64,000 bases of DNA, from contig SMOI01000025.1 in the NCBI GenBank assembly GCA_008000375.1, positions 124,001-188,000 on the forward strand, in the 5' to 3' direction. This DNA is from Poteriospumella lacustris (lineage: Eukaryota; Sar; Chrysophyceae; Chromulinales; Dinobryaceae). A program made the translations under genes and the position numbers. Positions 21,951 to 32,015 of the stretch are shown piece by piece; within the stretch, counting starts at the first letter, position 1, and the number at the start of each line of letters is the position of its first letter. The notes under the pieces were generated by a model that searched no databases, was not told where the DNA came from, and saw nothing but the letters and a program-made list of their open reading frames with translations.

Positions 21951-22339
21951 TGCCTCTCAGTCAATGACTACTGACGGTAAACAACCAATTGTATCAACCA
22001 ATTGGTGACAGGTTTAGGCTGGATCTTCTGTGAATATATTGAAATGGTGACCTAAGAAGTGCGGAAGTGTCCGATTTGCTATTTTGAAGCTTGCCACTTG
22101 CCACTTGCTCCTCGCGCAGCAGGTCGTCGTCATCGTCGTCGTCATGTCGTCATGCGGAAGTTGAAACGTCACTTCCCCGCCGCCGTTTCGTGCAGCAGCT
22201 GCAGCGACTAGATGGACTACCTTGTCTATTTTATCTGTTCTCTATTGTCTCGTCATCACCTGTTCACCAGAAATAGATTCGCGGTCGCAGAGAAGTTGGA
22301 AGAGAATCCCGCGACCTTTGTCACGCGATCATCTATTCA
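21951..22339. other. Divergent intergenic region left of the kinesin palindrome
   Basis: 389 bp between the ALG6 start and the outer edge of the left palindrome arm. It contains a short direct duplication (GCCACTTGCCACTTG near 22091) and GTC/GTCGTC-rich stretches around 22126-22155. It is the only upstream sequence unique to kinesin copy 1 and so must contain its promoter. Confidence 0.4.
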
Positions 22340-25300
22340 TGGGAAATGACACATAAGGTCTCCACGAACTATACTCCTGTCGATGGAGGAGGCTCCAATA
22401 TTTGTGTATTCATTCGGGCACGGCCTGTAGAAGATCAAACCGAAGCCACCGACTTCATTCAAGTCGATGATGATGACAACCGCAAAGTTGTCATCAAAGA
22501 CCCCGATCCGTCTGGCAAGCGATATGGCGAGGTGTCCTTCCAGTTCGATCGTCTGTTTTGGACACAAACGCAACAAGACGAAGTGTTCGAGAACACGTGT
22601 AAAGCACAGGTCGATCATGTGCTGAATGGATATAACAGTTGCTGCTTTGCATGTAAGGGAATCTCATCTGACTGCGATGCTGTGGCGGGTCGCCTCATCT
22701 GATGTGTGCGTGTTTGTCGGTACCTGCGCCGCTGCGATGCGGACACAAAGACGGCCAAACGGGATCCGGAAAGGTAAACCAGTTCGCTGTTGATGGCACA
22801 CACATGCGTGCAGGACTCTGACATTGTGGGAATGCGGGTGGGTTGTTGACTGTAGACGTACACGATGTTCGGCAACGAAGGCGACGTGCGCGGCCTGATT
22901 CCGCGGTCGGTCGAATATCTCTTCCAACAACTGGCGAAGCGCGCGTCATCGACAGAGGTGGCGATGGTGTGTTCGTTTCTGGAAATATACAACGATCAAA
23001 TCCGCGACTTGGGCAAGGCGTACCTGGTAGCGATGGGCGTGGAGTCGTCGAGCTCGTTGGCGCTGTACGAGAAGACGTCGGACATCTTCGAGAACCTGGC
23101 GGGCAAACGAGGCAACCCGTACTTCGCTCCCGCGTTCCACCGTCCTGGGTCGGCGGTCGCGACAGCGGCGGGGAGTCGACCAGGCCTGAAGGAAGTGCAA
23201 GACGAGTACAACACCATGAACTACGAGATCCGCGAGGACAACGAGGGCAACGTCTTCGTGAAGGATCTGTCGTTGGTGCCCGTGACGACGATGGAAGAAG
23301 TGATGTCGTTGATCAGCATGGGCTTGCGAGTGCGCGCGACGCACGAAACGAAGATGAACGCCGTGTCGTCGCGGTCGCACACGGTGTTCACCGTGACCGT
23401 CATCCAGCGCGACAAGGCGACGGGCCAAGCGATCCACGGCATGCTGAACCTGGTGGATCTGGCCGGCAGCGAGCGGCTGAAGAAGAGCGAGTCGCAAGGC
23501 GTGCGTCTGAAGGAAGCGCTGCACATCAACACGAGTTTGACGGCGCTGGGCAAGGTGATCATGGCGCTGGATCCGTCGACGGAGAGCACACATGTGCCGT
23601 ACCGCGACTCGAAGCTGACGCGTGTGCTGCAGAACAGTTTGGGCGGCAACTCGTACACATCGGTGATAGCGGCGATCCATCCGTCTCCGCGGTACTACGA
23701 GGAGTGTTTGTCGACGCTGCAGTTCGCGAATCGCTGTCGCAACGTGCGCAACAACCCGCGCGTCAACTACGTCGACGACTCGGAGGACAAGGACCGCAAA
23801 CTCAAGAAGCTGGCCGACGAGGTGGCGTCGCTGCGGTCGAAGCTGAGTCAGTTTTCGAGCACCGTGGGCAAGAGCGGAGGTGGCGGAGGCGGAGGCGGCG
23901 GCGATGGTATGAGTCTGACTCGGCTGGTGAACATCTTGAAGACGCTGGGCATCAACGCCAGCATCGCGCCCGACGGGTCGCTGATGATCAACGGCAAGAA
24001 GTACTCGCCGTCCGACCTCGGCCTGGAGGGCGGAGGCTCAGGCGTGGACAGTGCGGGAGGCGCGTCGACGAGTAGCGGCGGGTCGGACGGCCACAAGGGC
24101 AAAGACGGCGGGTCGGGCAACGTGAGCGTCGACAAGCTGCAGAAGACGATCAAGGAGCTGAAGGAGAGCAGCGAAACGTACTCGATGCGCGCGAAGGAGC
24201 GGAAGCTGCAGGTCGAGGAGCAGTCGCGCGAGCTGCAGAAGCTGAACGCGGAGCTGCTGAAGTGCCGCACGACCATCAAGCACAAGGAGTTCGAGTACAC
24301 GACGCTGCAGGAGGAGAAGGAGCAGGCCATCGCCGAGTTGCGGGCGCTGCTGGAGGCGAAGCACAAGGAAGAGATCGAGGCGATTCTGAAGTCGAACGAG
24401 GCGCTGCTGAAGCAGCAGCAGGCAGAAGTGGACAAGATCCCCGCGGCGGTGAAGGAGTACACGGTGCTGTGCGGCAAGTTGGACAAGCAGCGCACGGCGG
24501 TGGAGACGCCGCTGCGCAAGGAGTTCGAGGAGCACTTGCGGTCCATCGACCGCAGCCGCCTGCAAGAGCTGGACAATGTGCGCAAGCAGTACGAGCACTT
24601 CCTGGAAGAGAAGGACAAGGCGCTGCAAGGGTTCGTGGAGGCCTTCAACGCGTACCGCGCGAAGAAGACGGAGCAGCTGCGCATGGCCGAGCGCGAAATC
24701 GTGCGCCTGTACGACTACACGGAGCAGATAGAGACGATCCTGGACAACGTGGAGAAGGGCAAGTACCAGGTGAAGCAAAAGCAGGGAGCCAAGGGCGGCA
24801 AGAGCACGACGGGCGTCATGCTGGCCATTGGCGACCAGCCGGCGCAGCCCACCGGAACCAACCACCAGCAGCTGGTGCCGCTGCGCTCCGGCACGGCGCC
24901 AAGCCCAGGCATCGCCGACGATGCGACGACGGGTACGGGGACGATGGGCGCCGTGGTGTTGCCGAAGGGTCTGCGGCCGATCAATCCGCTGAAGCTGCAG
25001 CACAACGTGGGCGACAACGGCCTCGATCTGACGAAGAAGATCGTGGCGAAGCACAAGGACCGCGTGGCGAAGCTGGAGAAGATGAAAGAAGAGGCTTTCA
25101 TGAAGTCGCTGCACTATGCGGCGCAGACGGGTGCGACCGCCACTGGCGCGATCGACGACACCTTGCGCGAGCAAGTGCGCGGTCTGCTGGCACGCGATGT
25201 GCGCGGCAAGTCCCCGCCGTCGCCAACGAATCGAGCCTCATCGCCCAACGTGGGCAACGCGGCGGGCAACAGTAACCAGAACAACAACAAGAAGGGCCGA

Positions 25301-25907
25301 CCCGTGACGATCGGCGGCGTCATCGAAGACAGCGGCGGCGATGGACTGGGCTTCCGGTCCTCCGCACCGGGCGGCTTGGAGAACCGCCCCGGCGGTCGGG
25401 TCGACGCCATGTGGGATGCCGGCTCTCCGGGGGCAGAGTCGTTGGGCCACGGAGAGAAGTTTGGACAAGCGCTCAACGGCAACCAGTACAACGCCAGCGA
25501 GGAGATCGTGCGAGAGCTGGAGATGCTGCGAGGACAGTCGCGGGCGGAAAGGGTAAGTGCGCGTTCGCGTCGAATGCAGCGGTTGTGTGGCGATGTGAGT
25601 GACTTACCTCTCCTCTGATGATGTGTGTTTGTGTAGCTGTCGATGCAGAAGATTCTCGACGAGCTGTCGAGCAACGAGGCCTTCCAGTACGTGCAGAAGC
25701 TGGAGTCAGAAGTGGACAAGCTGCACAAGCAGCTTCGAGACGTGACTGGCCAGCTGCAGCACGCGAAGGTCGCCAACGCGTCGCTCTCGCGATCGCTGGA
25801 CAAGAACCGCGTCGGGACAGCAGCTTCGGGAACGCGCTAACGGCCAGGCGGATGACCAGTCGGCCGAGCGAGGAGGCCGGCAGACAGGCGGCGGCCATCG
25901 CCGCGTG
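22340..25907 (+). repeat. Left arm of a 3.57 kb inverted repeat (kinesin palindrome)
   Basis: Position x in this arm pairs with 52197 minus x in the right arm. The outer edge is TGGGAAATG just before the kinesin start codon, and the inner edge lies 67 bp after the kinesin stop. Translations of the two arms agree in every frame examined across exons and introns. The only differences I find are three single-base changes near the inner end, at 25825, 25851 and 25864. Confidence 0.97.
22346..25840 (+). CDS. N-terminal motor kinesin, copy 1
   Basis: Four exons (22346-22652, 22751-22773, 22856-25552, 25637-25840) give 1,076 residues. The motor domain begins at NICVFIRARP. The P-loop YGQTGSGKT (residues 103-111) is encoded almost entirely by the second exon, which has only 23 bases. 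Switch I is NAVSSRSHTVF near residue 278 and switch II LVDLAGSERL near 309. An insert of about 70 residues, rich in Ala, Gly and Ser, sits between EIYNDQIRDL and the strand before DNEGNVFVKDL. After the motor come a run of ten Gly near residue 450, coiled-coil stretches from about 535 to 745, a Gly/Pro/Ser-rich segment and a last coiled coil. It should move along microtubules; the subfamily and cargo are not clear. The gene is far richer in G+C than ALG6 next to it. Transcription runs towards the identical copy 2. Confidence 0.93.
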
Positions 25908-26289
25908 TGGTGTGTAGTTGTAACTGTATTGTTCGAGTAGCTCGGAACGTGGGCTCAGTACCACAAGGCGCGTGTCGTACTGCGCAGTAATGTTGATAAC
26001 TGAAGTGTAAGGCGTTCGGTTCACTCTGTATGTGGTCGTGATGGGAGAGCACTGTTGTGGCTCCGTGTGTTATTCCGAAAGCCACAGGCGACGTCTGCAG
26101 TCCAACGCTCCAGTCTATGGGGCAAGGCGGCGCAACGGTGTGTGGTGCGCCTCGACGAGTGTGCAGAAGAGTGTTCCGCGTTTTTCAACTTCGGTTGTTA
26201 GTTTATTTACTGCTCAGAAGGTGCCGCAAACGTGTAAGAGTAACCCCACCTCCGAGCTACTGTTCTAATGTGCTTGCAGCTGCGGTCTG
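25908..26289. other. Spacer of the kinesin palindrome
   Basis: 382 bp of unique sequence between the two arms, lying between two converging gene ends. It must contain both poly(A) sites. No further symmetry, terminal repeat, transposase frame or target-site duplication is visible. Confidence 0.7.
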
Positions 26290-29200
26290 CACGCGGCGAT
26301 GGCCGCCGCCTGTCTGCCGGCCTCCTCGCTCGTCCGACTGGTCATACGCCTGGCCGTTAGCGCGTTCCCGACGCTGCTGTCCCGACGCGGTTCTTGTCCA
26401 GCGATCGCGAGAGCGACGCGTTGGCGACCTTCGCGTGCTGCAGCTGGCCAGTCACGTCTCGAAGCTGCTTGTGCAGCTTGTCCACTTCTGACTCCAGCTT
26501 CTGCACGTACTGGAAGGCCTCGTTGCTCGACAGCTCGTCGAGAATCTTCTGCATCGACAGCTACACAAACACACATCATCAGAGGAGAGGTAAGTCACTC
26601 ACATCGCCACACAACCGCTGCATTCGACGCGAACGCGCACTTACCCTTTCCGCCCGCGACTGTCCTCGCAGCATCTCCAGCTCTCGCACGATCTCCTCGC
26701 TGGCGTTGTACTGGTTGCCGTTGAGCGCTTGTCCAAACTTCTCTCCGTGGCCCAACGACTCTGCCCCCGGAGAGCCGGCATCCCACATGGCGTCGACCCG
26801 ACCGCCGGGGCGGTTCTCCAAGCCGCCCGGTGCGGAGGACCGGAAGCCCAGTCCATCGCCGCCGCTGTCTTCGATGACGCCGCCGATCGTCACGGGTCGG
26901 CCCTTCTTGTTGTTGTTCTGGTTACTGTTGCCCGCCGCGTTGCCCACGTTGGGCGATGAGGCTCGATTCGTTGGCGACGGCGGGGACTTGCCGCGCACAT
27001 CGCGTGCCAGCAGACCGCGCACTTGCTCGCGCAAGGTGTCGTCGATCGCGCCAGTGGCGGTCGCACCCGTCTGCGCCGCATAGTGCAGCGACTTCATGAA
27101 AGCCTCTTCTTTCATCTTCTCCAGCTTCGCCACGCGGTCCTTGTGCTTCGCCACGATCTTCTTCGTCAGATCGAGGCCGTTGTCGCCCACGTTGTGCTGC
27201 AGCTTCAGCGGATTGATCGGCCGCAGACCCTTCGGCAACACCACGGCGCCCATCGTCCCCGTACCCGTCGTCGCATCGTCGGCGATGCCTGGGCTTGGCG
27301 CCGTGCCGGAGCGCAGCGGCACCAGCTGCTGGTGGTTGGTTCCGGTGGGCTGCGCCGGCTGGTCGCCAATGGCCAGCATGACGCCCGTCGTGCTCTTGCC
27401 GCCCTTGGCTCCCTGCTTTTGCTTCACCTGGTACTTGCCCTTCTCCACGTTGTCCAGGATCGTCTCTATCTGCTCCGTGTAGTCGTACAGGCGCACGATT
27501 TCGCGCTCGGCCATGCGCAGCTGCTCCGTCTTCTTCGCGCGGTACGCGTTGAAGGCCTCCACGAACCCTTGCAGCGCCTTGTCCTTCTCTTCCAGGAAGT
27601 GCTCGTACTGCTTGCGCACATTGTCCAGCTCTTGCAGGCGGCTGCGGTCGATGGACCGCAAGTGCTCCTCGAACTCCTTGCGCAGCGGCGTCTCCACCGC
27701 CGTGCGCTGCTTGTCCAACTTGCCGCACAGCACCGTGTACTCCTTCACCGCCGCGGGGATCTTGTCCACTTCTGCCTGCTGCTGCTTCAGCAGCGCCTCG
27801 TTCGACTTCAGAATCGCCTCGATCTCTTCCTTGTGCTTCGCCTCCAGCAGCGCCCGCAACTCGGCGATGGCCTGCTCCTTCTCCTCCTGCAGCGTCGTGT
27901 ACTCGAACTCCTTGTGCTTGATGGTCGTGCGGCACTTCAGCAGCTCCGCGTTCAGCTTCTGCAGCTCGCGCGACTGCTCCTCGACCTGCAGCTTCCGCTC
28001 CTTCGCGCGCATCGAGTACGTTTCGCTGCTCTCCTTCAGCTCCTTGATCGTCTTCTGCAGCTTGTCGACGCTCACGTTGCCCGACCCGCCGTCTTTGCCC
28101 TTGTGGCCGTCCGACCCGCCGCTACTCGTCGACGCGCCTCCCGCACTGTCCACGCCTGAGCCTCCGCCCTCCAGGCCGAGGTCGGACGGCGAGTACTTCT
28201 TGCCGTTGATCATCAGCGACCCGTCGGGCGCGATGCTGGCGTTGATGCCCAGCGTCTTCAAGATGTTCACCAGCCGAGTCAGACTCATACCATCGCCGCC
28301 GCCTCCGCCTCCGCCACCTCCGCTCTTGCCCACGGTGCTCGAAAACTGACTCAGCTTCGACCGCAGCGACGCCACCTCGTCGGCCAGCTTCTTGAGTTTG
28401 CGGTCCTTGTCCTCCGAGTCGTCGACGTAGTTGACGCGCGGGTTGTTGCGCACGTTGCGACAGCGATTCGCGAACTGCAGCGTCGACAAACACTCCTCGT
28501 AGTACCGCGGAGACGGATGGATCGCCGCTATCACCGATGTGTACGAGTTGCCGCCCAAACTGTTCTGCAGCACACGCGTCAGCTTCGAGTCGCGGTACGG
28601 CACATGTGTGCTCTCCGTCGACGGATCCAGCGCCATGATCACCTTGCCCAGCGCCGTCAAACTCGTGTTGATGTGCAGCGCTTCCTTCAGACGCACGCCT
28701 TGCGACTCGCTCTTCTTCAGCCGCTCGCTGCCGGCCAGATCCACCAGGTTCAGCATGCCGTGGATCGCTTGGCCCGTCGCCTTGTCGCGCTGGATGACGG
28801 TCACGGTGAACACCGTGTGCGACCGCGACGACACGGCGTTCATCTTCGTTTCGTGCGTCGCGCGCACTCGCAAGCCCATGCTGATCAACGACATCACTTC
28901 TTCCATCGTCGTCACGGGCACCAACGACAGATCCTTCACGAAGACGTTGCCCTCGTTGTCCTCGCGGATCTCGTAGTTCATGGTGTTGTACTCGTCTTGC
29001 ACTTCCTTCAGGCCTGGTCGACTCCCCGCCGCTGTCGCGACCGCCGACCCAGGACGGTGGAACGCGGGAGCGAAGTACGGGTTGCCTCGTTTGCCCGCCA
29101 GGTTCTCGAAGATGTCCGACGTCTTCTCGTACAGCGCCAACGAGCTCGACGACTCCACGCCCATCGCTACCAGGTACGCCTTGCCCAAGTCGCGGATTTG

Positions 29201-29857
29201 ATCGTTGTATATTTCCAGAAACGAACACACCATCGCCACCTCTGTCGATGACGCGCGCTTCGCCAGTTGTTGGAAGAGATATTCGACCGACCGCGGAATC
29301 AGGCCGCGCACGTCGCCTTCGTTGCCGAACATCGTGTACGTCTACAGTCAACAACCCACCCGCATTCCCACAATGTCAGAGTCCTGCACGCATGTGTGTG
29401 CCATCAACAGCGAACTGGTTTACCTTTCCGGATCCCGTTTGGCCGTCTTTGTGTCCGCATCGCAGCGGCGCAGGTACCGACAAACACGCACACATCAGAT
29501 GAGGCGACCCGCCACAGCATCGCAGTCAGATGAGATTCCCTTACATGCAAAGCAGCAACTGTTATATCCATTCAGCACATGATCGACCTGTGCTTTACAC
29601 GTGTTCTCGAACACTTCGTCTTGTTGCGTTTGTGTCCAAAACAGACGATCGAACTGGAAGGACACCTCGCCATATCGCTTGCCAGACGGATCGGGGTCTT
29701 TGATGACAACTTTGCGGTTGTCATCATCATCGACTTGAATGAAGTCGGTGGCTTCGGTTTGATCTTCTACAGGCCGTGCCCGAATGAATACACAAATATT
29801 GGAGCCTCCTCCATCGACAGGAGTATAGTTCGTGGAGACCTTATGTGTCATTTCCCA
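26290..29857 (-). repeat. Right arm of the 3.57 kb inverted repeat
   Basis: Reverse complement of 22340-25907. Identity stops abruptly at both ends: outside it, the sequence before the kinesin start codon is unrelated to that of copy 1 (TTTCGTGGGAAATG here, TATTCATGGGAAATG there). Confidence 0.97.
26357..29851 (-). CDS. N-terminal motor kinesin, copy 2
   Basis: Mirror copy of the gene at 22346-25840, with exons 29851-29545, 29446-29424, 29341-26645 and 26560-26357 and the same predicted protein of 1,076 residues. The one base difference inside the coding region (position 25825 of copy 1) is a silent third-position change in an Ala codon just before the stop. All splice sites, including those around the 23-base P-loop exon, are kept, so this copy looks intact. 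The frame stays open upstream to about 30007 but has no ATG there, so the same start is used. Because the repeat begins five bases upstream of the ATG, the two copies have entirely different promoters and 5' leaders and could be expressed in different conditions. Confidence 0.93.
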
Positions 29858-30383
29858 CGAAAGAACGATAGCACGCGAACTGGAGGATTGGTCAAAGGAC
29901 TTGCATAAAGCCAATTGCACCGTCCAATTACGCACTGTTTGTCTGTATATGGCACTCCAAAGGCTGGCGATAGTTGCTATCAGTTCGCAAGCACAACGAA
30001 GTCCCAAGTGGACAAGTCATCATCACAAATGAAAATGAAACCGCACGCGTATTTTCTTGCGAAACGGTTTATGAGTCGTAGAACCAGGAAAATGGGGAAA
30101 TTAGGTCGGGTTTACGCAAATCGATGAGATATTGTATGATGACTACTACGATTTGATCGTCCAATACAATTATACCACGGATGCCACGAATGACGCACAA
30201 TAATATAGACGAACCCAAAACGGAAGCATCGATTTCTTAAGAACGTAAATGAAACGAGTAGGTCCAGGTCAACCAACCTGGCTTGGCGAGCAACACACAA
30301 CAAAACGTAGATAGTGAAGAGTGGCAAATGAAAAGAAAAGAGGTGAGATCTAATACAAGCAAGCGATAAAGTTTGATTGCTCT
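29858..30383 (-). other. Intergenic region between CaMK-like gene and kinesin copy 2
   Basis: 526 bp, A+T-rich, unlike the adjacent palindrome arm. It should hold the kinesin copy 2 promoter (minus strand) on the right of the arm and the 3' end of the kinase gene. No repeat or supported frame is seen. Confidence 0.4.
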
Positions 30384-31544
30384 TTATGAGCTGTTCGCTT
30401 CTTCTTGCTCTTCGTCACTTTCTTGGGATGTTTCCTCGCTCGCAGGATTATCCATTGAAATCACCTCTTCGTCGGTTCCAGAAACTTCGACGTCCGCAGG
30501 AGAAGCAGCAGATTTCTTCAGCTTCTGCTTAAACTTAGCGACTGCCGTAAGAACTTTCACTCCTGTTCGGAATTTACGGGCGGCATTGAACTTTCTGAGC
30601 TCTTCCAAACTCTCCGACAAGTTCTGTTGCGAGAGCGCATCGTCGGCGGAGGCAATCCAAGGGTGTTTCATTGCGTCAGCTGCAGTCAAACGACTGTCAG
30701 CATCGTAAACCAGAAGGGCGCGAATAAATGATTTGGCGTCCTCGGACACAGAGCTCCAACGTTTGGGGTGGAATTTGACCTCCGCTTTGCGAATGTTGGC
30801 GAACAGCGTTTCGCGTTTCTTGCTGTGGAAGGGTGTGTATCCGCCGAGGAGAACGAACGCGATTACACCAACTGCCCACATGTCGACTGGCTTTCCACAG
30901 AGTTTAGATTCCAATATTTCTGGTGCCCAGTACTCCGGAGTTCCTGCCTTGGACATGAGAACATTTCCATCGATCATGCGCGCCAACCCGAAATCCGCCA
31001 CCTTGACACTCGTGTCATCGTCTTGATCTGAGAGAAGAAGATTCTCTGGTTTAAGATCTCTATGGACGATATCGTGGTCATGCAAATACTGAACGGCAGA
31101 CAATATGCACTTGACTGCATCTCGGGCTTCCTTCTCCGAATACTGCGTCTTCCGAACAATGCGGTCGAACAACTCGCCTCCCCTCATATGCTCGAGGACT
31201 ACATAGTAGTTTTGAGCCTCTTCATACAAGCCAATAGCGCGCACAATATTGGGGTGATTTAGGTTGCAGATAATGTCGAACTCGCGCTTCATCGCCGGCT
31301 CTCGGCGTTGGTCCAACTCCGATCTTTTCGCGATCTTGACGGCGACCTTTTCTCCAGTCCTGATACAGATTGCTGCTCTCACTACTGCATTACCACCCTC
31401 ACCAATAACATCTCCAAGCTCATAAATGTCATGGAAACTCTTAAATTCGTCGGGTATCAGTTCCCCGGTTGAAAGGCCATCGACAGTCAAGGCGAAATTG
31501 CTGCAACAAAATAACGACTGCAAATAATCTTGCAAAACATTCAT
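30384..31544 (-). CDS. CaMK-like serine/threonine kinase
   Basis: Intronless, 386 residues. A complete kinase domain follows a 40-residue head: Gly loop GEGGNAVV (48-55), the ATP-binding Lys in VAVK (67-70), HRDLKPEN (161-168), DFGLA (184-188), GTPEYWAPE and DMWAVGVI. The sequence order and GGELFDRIV fit the Ca2+/calmodulin-dependent kinase group. After the domain comes RKFRTGVKVLTAVAKFKQKLKK, here split as RKFRTGVKVLT and AVAKFKQKLKK, a basic amphipathic stretch of the kind that binds calmodulin and inhibits the kinase. The tail is acidic (SDEEQEEANSS). No EF hands are present, so it is not a CDPK. The N-terminus has a Cys pair (LFCCSNF) that might be acylated. Substrates are unknown. Confidence 0.9.
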   Translation of the reverse strand: MNVLQDYLQSLFCCSNFALTVDGLSTGELIPDEFKSFHDIYELGDVIGEGGNAVVRAAICIRTGEKVAVKIAKRSELDQRREPAMKREFDIICNLNHPNIVRAIGLYEEAQNYYVVLEHMRGGELFDRIVRKTQYSEKEARDAVKCILSAVQYLHDHDIVHRDLKPENLLLSDQDDDTSVKVADFGLARMIDGNVLMSKAGTPEYWAPEILESKLCGKPVDMWAVGVIAFVLLGGYTPFHSKKRETLFANIRKAEVKFHPKRWSSVSEDAKSFIRALLVYDADSRLTAADAMKHPWIASADDALSQQNLSESLEELRKFNAARKFRTGVKVLTAVAKFKQKLKKSAASPADVEVSGTDEEVISMDNPASEETSQESDEEQEEANSS

Positions 31545-32015
31545 GGTTCCTCTCTACAACGAATACAATCAGTCATTCACAATCCATGAAGAAAATACTT
31601 TTCGATGTGTTTCCCAATCGAAAGTTAATCAACTACCGCCGGCAGTTGATGGGCAAAGCTCCAAGAGCTCCAAGCTGCTGCTGGCACAGCTCGCCATCAT
31701 CATCATGCTCGATTAAGTATTGGAAATCCGACATTCCTATTCAAGAAAGGTCGACTTCCCGCGATTCGCCAATGCCAGCAACTCCAGCTGGGCAGCCGAT
31801 CTTGCCTCCTGTTGCTCCAAGTTTATGGTTTATCCGACGTCTTTACACCAAAAGTACTCCAACACGACAACAGTCGATCATTCCTTCACGTCCCAACAAA
31901 GACTTATCAACTCGATTTTTTGTTGGAAAAAGTCTATCTGAAAAGTTTCGTTCGAAACTTCTGGAATTGTCATCGTTGATTCACTCCGAAATTTTCATCG
32001 CAGCACCTGTCGGGA
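31545..32015. other. Divergent intergenic region between kinase and PDZ-PX gene
   Basis: 471 bp between two start codons. One frame stays open for a while on the plus strand but has no family pattern and does not join the PDZ-PX frame through a good splice site. Taken as promoter sequence. Confidence 0.4.

Noticed and set aside
24038-25174. Long antisense frames (up to 410 codons) inside both kinesin arms
   Set aside because: They mirror the strongly biased G+C-rich coding strand, contain Arg/Ala/Gly/Leu-rich junk and no family pattern. They are shadows of the kinesin gene.
29852-30007. N-terminal extension of kinesin copy 2 by 52 residues
   Set aside because: No ATG is present in that stretch, and copy 1 lacks the sequence altogether.
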